This document shows positions 30,180 to 35,611 of a stretch of DNA of 36,400 nucleotides, piece after piece. Under the pieces are notes generated by a model, which saw nothing but the letters and a program-made list of their open reading frames with translations, ran no database searches and had not been told where the DNA came from. The position numbers and the translations under genes were made by a program. The DNA is taken from positions 1-36,400 of IMG/VR virus record IMGVR_UViG_3300044742_000225. One strand, written 5' to 3'. How positions within the stretch are numbered: the first letter of the stretch is position 1; every line of letters begins with the position of its first letter. The stretch comes from a virus.

Positions 30180-30187
30180 GCCGGCAT
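30180..30187. repeat. Cassette boundary octamer GCCGGCAT (D)
   Basis: Copy of the boundary sequence just after the repressor stop, 14 bp before the -35 of cassette D. The flanking bases differ, so the full 10-bp palindrome is not kept. Confidence 0.65.
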
Positions 30188-30201
30188 TCCCATATTGCCT
30201 A

Positions 30202-30230
30202 TTGACAGATGGGACCAATGGTCCTATTAT
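30202..30230 (+). promoter_or_regulatory. Leaderless promoter D with perfect operator palindrome
   Basis: TTGACA (30202-30207), 17 bp, TATTAT (30225-30230), 6 bp, ATG at 30237. The spacer ends with GGACCAATGGTCC (30212-30224), arms of 5 bp around AAT, also found in promoter A. The XRE protein at 30417, paralogous to that of cassette A, is the likely ligand. It drives the integrase. Confidence 0.82.
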
Positions 30231-30236
30231 ACGTGT

Positions 30237-30410
30237 ATGGCAACAATGAGACAGACCAAGGTGAACTGCAAGGTTTGTGTGAACCGCCCCGCCGTCAAGT
30301 CGCAAGGCGAAATCTGCAACATCTGCCGCGCCCTCACCACCGAAGAGCGTGCCGCCAAGATCGCGGCCCGCGAAGCTCGACTCGCCGCCCTCATCGCGGC
30401 GAAGGCGTAA
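30237..30410 (+). CDS. Zinc-ribbon microprotein, first gene of cassette D
   Basis: A 57-residue protein: VNCKVCVNRPAV and ICNICRALT form a four-Cys zinc ribbon; the C-terminal third is an Ala/Arg-rich helix (ERAAKIAAREARLAALIAAKA). ATG at 30237 is set by the promoter geometry; an upstream in-frame ATG lies within the boundary region. Role unknown. Confidence 0.72.
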   Translation: MATMRQTKVNCKVCVNRPAVKSQGEICNICRALTTEERAAKIAAREARLAALIAAKA

Positions 30411-30416
30411 GGGGAA

Positions 30417-30680
30417 ATGAACCGCCCGCACACGGCCAGCGACCGCGGATCGGGTCTCACACAGCCAGAATTGGGCGGCTCATCCCAGTCTATGACGCCG
30501 GCCCAACTTCGGGGCTGGCGTAACACCCGCGGCCTGACGCAGACGCAACTCGCCGCCCGTCTGGGCGTCACCCTCCGCGGCTACGCCCGCTGGGAGCGCG
30601 GCGAGCGCGACATCCCCGCCCTACTCCCGCTGGCCCTGAAAGGCCTGGAGCAGAGCACGCCGCAGGCTGTCGTTGCATAG
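30417..30680 (+). CDS. XRE-family helix-turn-helix protein, cassette D
   Basis: An 87-residue protein. AQLRGWRNTRGLTQTQLAARLGVTLRGYARWERGERDIPALLPLAL is clearly paralogous to the cassette A protein at 4916. GGGGA precedes the ATG at 30417 by 5 nt; an internal ATG at 30492 would match the shorter A protein. It probably represses its own promoter and hence integrase. Confidence 0.85.
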   Translation: MNRPHTASDRGSGLTQPELGGSSQSMTPAQLRGWRNTRGLTQTQLAARLGVTLRGYARWERGERDIPALLPLALKGLEQSTPQAVVA

Positions 30681-31847
30681 ATGGGCCACGTCAACCAGCG
30701 CGGCCGTGACCGCTGGGAGGTGCGGGTCGAACTCGGTGTCGACCCGCTCACCGGCAAACGATCGCGCATCATCCGCCAGGTCAAAGGGAAAAAACGGGAC
30801 GCGCTCGCGGAGTTGAATCGCCTCGAACACGAGGTTGAGACCGGCACGTACACCCCGCCAAGCAGCCTAACGGTCGGCGCGTACCTGACGCAGTGGCTGA
30901 CGTACATGCAGGCGCAGCTCGCCCCAGCGGCGTACGCGCGCTACCGCGGCATCGTCGAGCAGCACATCATCCCAGCCCTCGGCAGCGTGAATCTCCAGAA
31001 ACTCCACCCGGCGCACATCATCGACGCCGAGGCCGCATGGGCCGCACATGGCCGGCTCAAACGCAACGGAGAACGCTCTGGCAGGCAGCTCAGCGCGAAG
31101 ACGGTGTTGAACCACCACCGGGTACTCCACAAGGCATTGGAGGACGCGGTGATCGTCTACAAGGTGCTGCGCGTCAATCCCTGCGATGCCATCCGCTCCC
31201 CGCGCTGGGACAAGCGGCCTGTCGCCCGCCTGACACGCGATGAGGCGATGCGGCTGGCCGACGTGCTCGAAGCCGACGACTACGGGCCGGCGCTTTTTAC
31301 ACTGCTGTATACGGGCCTGCGCGTGGGCGAGGTGATCGGCCTGCGTTGGCGCGAGGACGTCGATCTCTCCACGCGCCGGCTCAGCGTCCAGCAGCAATGG
31401 GATGACAAGGCGAAGACGTTCAGGGATACGAAGTCGCATCGGGCCACGCGTCCCGTCAGCCTCGACACCGACCTGTCCAACGTGCTCGAACGCTGGCGGG
31501 TCAGGCAGAAGGAGTGGCGCCTCGCCGCGGGGCCGGTGTGGGAGGATGTGGACAACACGCTGGTGTTCACCACACGCGCGGGGGAACACCTGACGCCGTC
31601 GATGATGCGGCGTGCGCTGGATCGCTGCCTGGCGTCAGCCGGCGTGCGCTACGTCACCCGTCACGGGTTGCGGCACACGCACGCCACGCTGATGGTGTCG
31701 GCGGGGATTCACATGCGGGTTCTACAGGAGCGGCTCGGGCACGCCACGTTCGCAACGACAGCCGACATCTACTCGCACCTCGACTCAGGGATACAGGAGC
31801 AGGCAGCCGAGCAATTCTCAGAGTCGCTCAGGCGTCGCCGCGGTTAG
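30681..31847 (+). CDS. int: Tyrosine-recombinase integrase
   Basis: A 388-residue site-specific recombinase. N-terminal arm-binding region (1-60), core-binding domain (about 62-165), catalytic domain: Arg214 (TGLRVGE), Lys251 (TKSHRATR), His328/Arg331 (HGLRH), His354 (LGHA) and Tyr364 (DIYSH). It joins attP to a tRNA-Cys attB. The ATG follows the XRE stop directly. It ends 20 nt inside the convergent gene next to attP, the usual int-attP order. Confidence 0.95.
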   Translation: MGHVNQRGRDRWEVRVELGVDPLTGKRSRIIRQVKGKKRDALAELNRLEHEVETGTYTPPSSLTVGAYLTQWLTYMQAQLAPAAYARYRGIVEQHIIPALGSVNLQKLHPAHIIDAEAAWAAHGRLKRNGERSGRQLSAKTVLNHHRVLHKALEDAVIVYKVLRVNPCDAIRSPRWDKRPVARLTRDEAMRLADVLEADDYGPALFTLLYTGLRVGEVIGLRWREDVDLSTRRLSVQQQWDDKAKTFRDTKSHRATRPVSLDTDLSNVLERWRVRQKEWRLAAGPVWEDVDNTLVFTTRAGEHLTPSMMRRALDRCLASAGVRYVTRHGLRHTHATLMVSAGIHMRVLQERLGHATFATTADIYSHLDSGIQEQAAEQFSESLRRRRG

Positions 31848-32028
31848 CCTCAGCGAGTGCCTTTTTGATAACCAGCTTGGCGTCCTTGTAGAGACGGTCC
31901 TCCATGTAGAGGAGCGCACCGGCGAGGGCTATCCGCAGCCGCTCGTTCTCGGCCTCGTAATCAGGCTCATCAAATTCGGGCGGCTCGCCTGGGTTGTAGT
32001 GGACGATGTGCCCTGATGGATCTCTCAT
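31828..32028 (-). CDS. Small protein between int and attP
   Basis: A 66-residue acidic then helical protein (GEPPEFDEPDYEAENERLRIALAGALLYMEDR). It is minus-strand and convergent with int, overlapping by 20 nt. No family recognised; may be an attP-side accessory gene. Confidence 0.55.
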   Translation of the reverse strand: MRDPSGHIVHYNPGEPPEFDEPDYEAENERLRIALAGALLYMEDRLYKDAKLVIKKALAEANRGDA

Positions 32029-32054
32029 GCCGCAGCCTCCTGATTTTCAACTTC

Positions 32055-32278
32055 GGCAGCGTTCTGGCAGCAAACGCTCGTTTGGGAACTGCCGGCTACC
32101 GGGCTATTTGAGATGGGAACGATGGAGGCGACGACCGGATTCGAACCGGTGATGGCGGTTTTGCAGACCGCCGTTCGTGTCGGTCTACGTCTCATGGTTC
32201 TGATTTTGAGCCCGTTGTGCGTGTATCGGACGCTATGCCAATTGCCTCCGCTTGCGAATCTGGCAGCGCCTTGGCAGC
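32055..32278. other. attP: Putative attP: tRNA core flanked by paired arm repeats
   Basis: The core is the tRNA-Cys 3' half at 32123-32172. On one side GGCAGC occurs at 32055 and 32066; on the other at 32262 and 32273. Both pairs have 11-bp spacing, one helical turn, as expected for arm-type integrase sites. A short inverted repeat CAAACG/CGTTTG lies at 32071-32084. The int gene lies to the left and an excisionase-like gene to the right. Confidence 0.6.
32123..32172 (-). tRNA. tRNA-Cys(GCA) 3' fragment (att core), not a full gene
   Basis: On the minus strand: anticodon stem-loop GCGGT-CTGCAAA-ACCGC (anticodon GCA), a 4-nt variable region, T arm ACCGG-TTCGAAT-CCGGT, acceptor 3' strand CGTCGCC, discriminator T, then CCA. 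No matching 5' acceptor strand (GGCGACG) or D arm exists upstream. So this is the 3' half carried by a phage to rebuild the host gene after integration. Encoded CCA is included. Confidence 0.8.
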
Positions 32279-32626
32279 GAGGCGGGCGAGGGCTGTCACG
32301 AGCCGGTACGACTCAGGCTGATGTGGGTCGATGTCCCCCAGTTCGATCATCTGTCGCGCTGCCTTCACCACCTCATCCTGCGCCGCGATCAGCTCGGCCT
32401 GGCGATGGTTCTCAACACGGAGGGTGATCACCTCGTCGGTGACCTTGGCGTACTCGCGATACGGGACAGTCTGCGTGCTCGTCATGCTGCGACCTCCGTG
32501 GATGGTGCAATACGGCTTGTCGTCGACCTTTACGGTAGGCGGCATGTCGCACATTGAGCAGTGCGTCGAGCCGTAGCTGCGCCTACGGGCTTCGGCGCGA
32601 GACGCCGAGCGGGTGTAGCGACCCAT
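32192..32626 (-). CDS. Zinc-knuckle protein with C-terminal helical domain
   Basis: A 144-residue protein. The basic N-terminus GRYTRSASRAEARRRSYGS leads to CSMCDMPPTV and YCTIHGG, a zinc site; then helical (EVITLRVENHRQAELIAAQDEVVKAARQM). ATG at 32626 overlaps the excisionase-like stop (TGATG). It carries the right-hand attP arm repeats in its coding sequence. Function unknown. Confidence 0.65.
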   Translation of the reverse strand: MGRYTRSASRAEARRRSYGSTHCSMCDMPPTVKVDDKPYCTIHGGRSMTSTQTVPYREYAKVTDEVITLRVENHRQAELIAAQDEVVKAARQMIELGDIDPHQPESYRLVTALARLAAKALPDSQAEAIGIASDTRTTGSKSEP

Positions 32627-32835
32627 CAGTTCTCCGTGCCATTCTGCACCGGCTCGCGCAGCCACGACGCCTTGATCTGAGCGATCTGCTCGGGGGTGAA
32701 TCGCACCCGACCGCGGCGTGATCCCCCGCCAGGGAGCTGCACGTACGGCACCAGATCGTTATGCACGAGCCCGCGCAGCATCTTGCCCGATACGCCCAGT
32801 GCGCGGCTCGCCTCTAGAAGCGTGTAGTCCTTCAA
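32626..32835 (-). CDS. Excisionase-like / MerR-type wHTH protein
   Basis: A 69-residue protein: YTLLEASRALGVSGKMLRGLVHNDLVPYVQLPGGGSRRGRVRFTPEQI is a winged helix-turn-helix of MerR/excisionase type with a basic wing. It begins with TTG at 32835, about 10 nt after GGAGG. Its place next to attP, divergent from cassette E, makes it the best excisionase candidate. Confidence 0.75.
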   Translation of the reverse strand: MKDYTLLEASRALGVSGKMLRGLVHNDLVPYVQLPGGGSRRGRVRFTPEQIAQIKASWLREPVQNGTEN

Positions 32836-32865
32836 GACTGATCTACCTCCGTTCGGTTCTGTTCT

Positions 32866-32873
32866 GCCGGCAT
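32866..32873. repeat. Cassette boundary octamer GCCGGCAT (E)
   Basis: Boundary copy 36 bp upstream of the -35 of cassette E. It also lies near the expected transcription start of the divergent excisionase-like gene. Confidence 0.6.
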
Positions 32874-32874
32874 C

Positions 32875-32904
32875 AAGCTACCACTTTTACGGCAGGACTG
32901 TCAA
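32875..32904 (-). promoter_or_regulatory. Promoter of the excisionase-like gene
   Basis: On the minus strand TTGACA (32899-32904), 18 bp, TAGCTT (32875-32880). Transcription should start near 32868, giving a leader of about 30 nt with a GGAGG ribosome site, unlike the leaderless cassette promoters. It is divergent from promoter E. Confidence 0.6.
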
Positions 32905-32909
32905 ATCTG

Positions 32910-32938
32910 TTGCATTTCATATCAGGATCGGGTAGATT
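32910..32938 (+). promoter_or_regulatory. Leaderless promoter E
   Basis: TTGCAT (32910-32915), 17 bp, TAGATT (32933-32938), 6 bp, ATG at 32945. The -10 is the same as in promoter F. The spacer has no clear palindrome; the cassette ends with a different XRE protein, which may bind here. Confidence 0.72.
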
Positions 32939-32944
32939 GGACGT

Positions 32945-33343
32945 ATGCAGAACACCACCAAGTGCCCGACATGCAACCGTCAGATCGAAGCGGGGGAAAG
33001 GGTCCAGTCGAAGCGCGGCGGAAGGGTTCGTCACGTTTTCTGCCCAACCATCAAGCGTGTCCTGCCCGAGTTCCCCGAGACAGCCGAACGTCGCGCCCGG
33101 TCTATCGCCCAGGCTCGTGAGTGTGGCCTCACAGGTCGACTGGAGGGTCTGCACGTTTTGATTCGCATCTCCAGTTGGTGTTCCGAATCAGAGTTGCGAA
33201 CAGCCTATGAGGGCGGAGAGCGCGAACGGCAGGGGGGTGGAGGTGCCGCGGCGCGGGCCCGCCCATCAGCACCGGTCGATCATTCGATCAACGGCAACTG
33301 CGATTGCGCCCCGCAATGCATGCAGGCCGCGGCGGGCTACTGA
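32945..33343 (+). CDS. Zinc-ribbon protein, first gene of cassette E
   Basis: A 132-residue protein. CPTCNRQIEAGERVQSKRGGRVRHVFCPT is a CxxC...HxxC-type zinc ribbon (residues 8-33) resembling the cassette B first gene. The middle is helical; the Arg/Gly/Ala-rich tail ends CDCAPQC. The start ATGCAGAACACC matches two genes of cassette C. ATG is 6 bp after the -10. Confidence 0.72.
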   Translation: MQNTTKCPTCNRQIEAGERVQSKRGGRVRHVFCPTIKRVLPEFPETAERRARSIAQARECGLTGRLEGLHVLIRISSWCSESELRTAYEGGERERQGGGGAAARARPSAPVDHSINGNCDCAPQCMQAAAGY

Positions 33344-33621
33344 TGAGCACCATGACGCACAAACTGCTCACCACCGGCTCGTGCGCGTGCGGCTGGACGT
33401 ACAGCGAGTACGAGTTCGACGAGTTGCACGAGGGCACCAACACCGACTGCACGTGCATCCACCCGCCCGCATCGCACGAGGAGGTCACCGGGCGGTGCCT
33501 GCAAGACAACCCCACCTTCGGCCCATGCCCCTGCGATTACCGCGTGCCGTACGTCGAGGTCGATCAGGAAACGGCGTACGGGATCACGACGCGCATGCAG
33601 CGTTCGATCAGGGTGTTCTGA
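33343..33621 (+). CDS. Small Cys-rich protein, cassette E
   Basis: A 92-residue protein with CACGWTYSEYEFD, CTCIHPPASHEE, CLQDNPTFGPCPCDY: eight Cys/His that may bind two metals. ATG at 33343 overlaps the upstream stop (TGATG), so the earlier in-frame ATG is rejected. Function unknown. Confidence 0.7.
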   Translation: MSTMTHKLLTTGSCACGWTYSEYEFDELHEGTNTDCTCIHPPASHEEVTGRCLQDNPTFGPCPCDYRVPYVEVDQETAYGITTRMQRSIRVF

Positions 33622-33845
33622 TGCCTGAGGTCACCTACGCCTACGACGCGATGTACCCGTTGTGGCGCGCGAAGATCTACGGATGCGAGATCGCCGTGCT
33701 CGAACAGGTCGAGTGGGAAGCACTGGTGTCGTACGGGACCGACCTCCAGCGCAGCCGCCTGTTCTTCAGCACGAAGACGGCGCGCGAGTGGATTGAAGAC
33801 AACGCCAGGGATCTGGCAGATCACGAAACGAGGGACGACCTGTGA
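33621..33845 (+). CDS. Small protein of unknown function, cassette E
   Basis: A 74-residue protein: beta-rich N-terminus (VTYAYDAMYPLWRAKIYGCEIAVL), then helices (EWEALVSYG, AREWIEDNARDLAD). TGATG and GTGA overlaps at the ends. No family recognised. Confidence 0.68.
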   Translation: MPEVTYAYDAMYPLWRAKIYGCEIAVLEQVEWEALVSYGTDLQRSRLFFSTKTAREWIEDNARDLADHETRDDL

Positions 33846-34060
33846 GCACTGTGAACATCATTGAACTTCGCCGCCTGCAACACGCGGCCAACATGCTCAG
33901 TTACCGTCAGTTCTGCGAGGCCCTCGGCTGGGAAGAGGGGGACTACGCCAAGCACAAGTACGAGATGTTCCGCCGGTTGGGCGAGTTGAGCACGTTCAGC
34001 GATGACACGATCGAGAAGGCGGTCGCGTTCTATGAAGATCGAGCGGCGGTCCGCTCATGA
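33842..34060 (+). CDS. Small helical protein, cassette E
   Basis: A 72-residue helical protein (IIELRRLQHAANMLSYRQFCEAL, KHKYEMFRRLGELSTFSDDTIEKAVAFYEDR). GTG at 33842 overlaps the upstream stop (GTGA). Could be a small DNA- or protein-binding helix bundle; unknown. Confidence 0.68.
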   Translation: MSTVNIIELRRLQHAANMLSYRQFCEALGWEEGDYAKHKYEMFRRLGELSTFSDDTIEKAVAFYEDRAAVRS

Positions 34061-34356
34061 CCATCACCCCCACCGTCAAGCCCGCGGTGCTTGTGAACGA
34101 GTTTCCGTTCTACGACAGCGCCGGCAATCGGCTCCAGCACATCAAGTTGCTCTTCATCTGCGGGCATACCGAGGAGTGGTACGCCTGCGACCTCGGCAAG
34201 GGCTGGAAGCCGCGGACGAACGCGCAGCTCATGCGCGAGCACCTGCGGATCACATGTCCCGCGGCTTACAAGGTTTGCTCGAAGTGCGCTCAGGCCAGCA
34301 ACGCCGCGATGTACGACCGCGTCATGGGCGAGTTCTACGGGAAGGACGGTGGATAA
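34057..34356 (+). CDS. Small Cys-containing protein, cassette E
   Basis: A 99-residue protein. LLFICGHTEEWYACDLG and CPAAYKVCSKCAQASN supply C, H and CxxC ligands, a likely zinc fold; the N-terminus is beta-rich. ATGA overlap with the upstream gene. Unknown function. Confidence 0.68.
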   Translation: MTITPTVKPAVLVNEFPFYDSAGNRLQHIKLLFICGHTEEWYACDLGKGWKPRTNAQLMREHLRITCPAAYKVCSKCAQASNAAMYDRVMGEFYGKDGG

Positions 34357-34683
34357 ATGCCTGACGTGACGGATGCGCTGGCTGATGCGAACGCTGCGGG
34401 CATGCTGCTCGTCAAAGAGAACGAACGACTTCGTGCCGACCTGGCCCGCGTGCAAACGGTAGCCCAGTTCGCGGAGGGCCAGGTACAAGCCGCTCGTAAC
34501 CACATCGCACGGCAGGATGCCGAGATCGAGCGCCAGGCCGAACAGATCGCGGCGCTGCGGCAAGCGTTAGAAGTTGCTCGTTTCTACGTCACGGTTGCGG
34601 ACGAGCGTCAGAATCGCAACGTCTATGCCGACCTTGCGATTGTGGATCGAGTCCTCGCCCGCCTCGACGCGGCACAGCGCTGA
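34357..34683 (+). CDS. Coiled-coil protein, cassette E
   Basis: A 108-residue protein. Residues 15-80 are one long heptad-type helix (KENERLRADLARVQTV, then IARQDAEIERQAEQIAALRQ), so it probably dimerises. ATG at 34357 immediately follows the TAA of the previous gene. Unknown role. Confidence 0.7.
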   Translation: MPDVTDALADANAAGMLLVKENERLRADLARVQTVAQFAEGQVQAARNHIARQDAEIERQAEQIAALRQALEVARFYVTVADERQNRNVYADLAIVDRVLARLDAAQR

Positions 34684-34922
34684 TGGGGCTACGGGAGCTG
34701 CGGCAAGACGCCCTGCTATCGATCGCTGAGTTATCCGACCTCTCGGGCGTGTCCAGGCCAACGATCATCGGGATCGAGCACGGGCGCATCCGCAGCCCCC
34801 ACCCGAGCACGCTCCGCAGGCTCGCGGCGGCATTGAACGTTCCGACCACAGCCCTGGCCGAGCACATGAGGCCGTCCCGACCTGATGCCGGCATTCCCAC
34901 CCAATATCTTGATTTCGCTTGA
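34683..34922 (+). CDS. XRE-family helix-turn-helix protein, last gene of cassette E
   Basis: A 79-residue protein: LRELRQDALLSIAELSDLSGVSRPTIIGIEHGRIRSPHPSTLRRLAAALNVP is a Cro/C1 helix-turn-helix. It is not close to those of A and D. The boundary sequence of cassette F encodes its residues Asp-Ala-Gly-Ile, and its stop overlaps the -35 of promoter F. Likely regulator of cassette E. Confidence 0.85.
   Translation: MGLRELRQDALLSIAELSDLSGVSRPTIIGIEHGRIRSPHPSTLRRLAAALNVPTTALAEHMRPSRPDAGIPTQYLDFA
34885..34894. repeat. Cassette boundary palindrome ATGCCGGCAT (F)
   Basis: Perfect copy of the palindrome inside the 3' end of the XRE gene of cassette E, 24 bp before the -35 of cassette F. Confidence 0.65.
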
Positions 34923-34947
34923 CAAGTATCAAGTATGGGTGTAGATT
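34919..34947 (+). promoter_or_regulatory. Leaderless promoter F with CTTGAT/ATCAAG repeats
   Basis: TTGACA (34919-34924), 17 bp, TAGATT (34942-34947), 6 bp, ATG at 34954. CTTGAT (34908-34913) and ATCAAG (34928-34933) lie 20 bp apart, and CTTGATTTCG is shared with promoter B. Both cassettes end with a GAGRKP protein, the likely ligand. The -35 overlaps the stop of the preceding gene. Confidence 0.78.
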
Positions 34948-34953
34948 GAGTAC

Positions 34954-35235
34954 ATGAACAAACCGGTGAAGTGCTCGCGATGCGGTGGTGCTGGCGGATG
35001 GGTTGGCTGGCCGGGCTTCACGTGTTACCTGTGCCGCGGGACCGGTTCCCGCGTGCGCCTCTCGCGCGAGGAGCGCGCCCAGATCAAGTCGCTCACATGC
35101 CGCTCGTGCCGCATCAAGCCCGGCGAGTACCACGCCTTCTACTGCGAGCACGCGAAACAGGTCGTCGGTCAAGAAACCGAGTGCGAGCACGATTGGTGCC
35201 CGCGCGCGGCCGCTCGTCAGGAGTCGGCCGCATGA
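34954..35235 (+). CDS. DnaJ-like zinc-finger protein, first gene of cassette F
   Basis: A 93-residue protein. CSRCGGAGGW and CYLCRGTG are CxxCxGxG motifs of the DnaJ cysteine-rich type; then CRSCRIKPGEYHAFYCEH and CEHDWC add further ligands. Probably binds two zinc ions. ATG is exactly 6 bp after the -10. Function unknown; no J domain is present. Confidence 0.75.
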   Translation: MNKPVKCSRCGGAGGWVGWPGFTCYLCRGTGSRVRLSREERAQIKSLTCRSCRIKPGEYHAFYCEHAKQVVGQETECEHDWCPRAAARQESAA

Positions 35236-35405
35236 CGGATGGCGACGTTCAACTCGATGACCAACTCGTGATGTACTTCGATGAACCGAGTCAACGAATC
35301 GTCTTCTACGATTTTGAGGACGATGTCGGTCTATCGCTCAGCCTCGCAGAATGGGCAAAGGTCGTTACTGCCATCGAGCAGAGAACGCCGCGCGCGGCAG
35401 CATGA
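35232..35405 (+). CDS. Small acidic protein, cassette F
   Basis: A 57-residue acidic, beta-rich protein (DVQLDDQLVMYFDEPSQRIVFYDFEDD) with a C-terminal helix. ATGA overlaps at both ends. No family recognised. Confidence 0.65.
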   Translation: MTDGDVQLDDQLVMYFDEPSQRIVFYDFEDDVGLSLSLAEWAKVVTAIEQRTPRAAA

Positions 35406-35611
35406 ACATAACCCCTAGTCCCACCCACGGCGGTGCCCGCCCCGGAGCTGGGAGAAAACCCAAGCCCGAGACAGTGCGCCTGCCCTCGCTCCGGGTGCCA
35501 GCAGAAACGCTCGCCGCCATCGAGCAGTGGCGCGTCTCCCACGGACTCGCCCGCCGCACCGATGCTATGCGCCAGATGCTCGACGCCGCGGCTCAGACGC
35601 CTACGCGCTGA
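35402..35611 (+). CDS. GAGRKP / ribbon-helix-helix-like protein, last gene of cassette F
   Basis: A 69-residue paralogue of the proteins at 11740 and 14291: THGGARPGAGRKPKPETV arm, then RLPSLRVPAETLAAIEQWR and TDAMRQMLDAA. The strand-helix-helix layout suggests ribbon-helix-helix DNA binding. Probable autoregulator of cassette F. Its 3' end overlaps the convergent gene by 11 nt. Confidence 0.75.
   Translation: MNITPSPTHGGARPGAGRKPKPETVRLPSLRVPAETLAAIEQWRVSHGLARRTDAMRQMLDAAAQTPTR

Noticed and set aside
32123-32195. Complete functional tRNA-Cys gene
   Set aside because: The anticodon arm, T arm and CCA are present, but the upstream sequence has no D arm and no strand pairing with the acceptor CGTCGCC.
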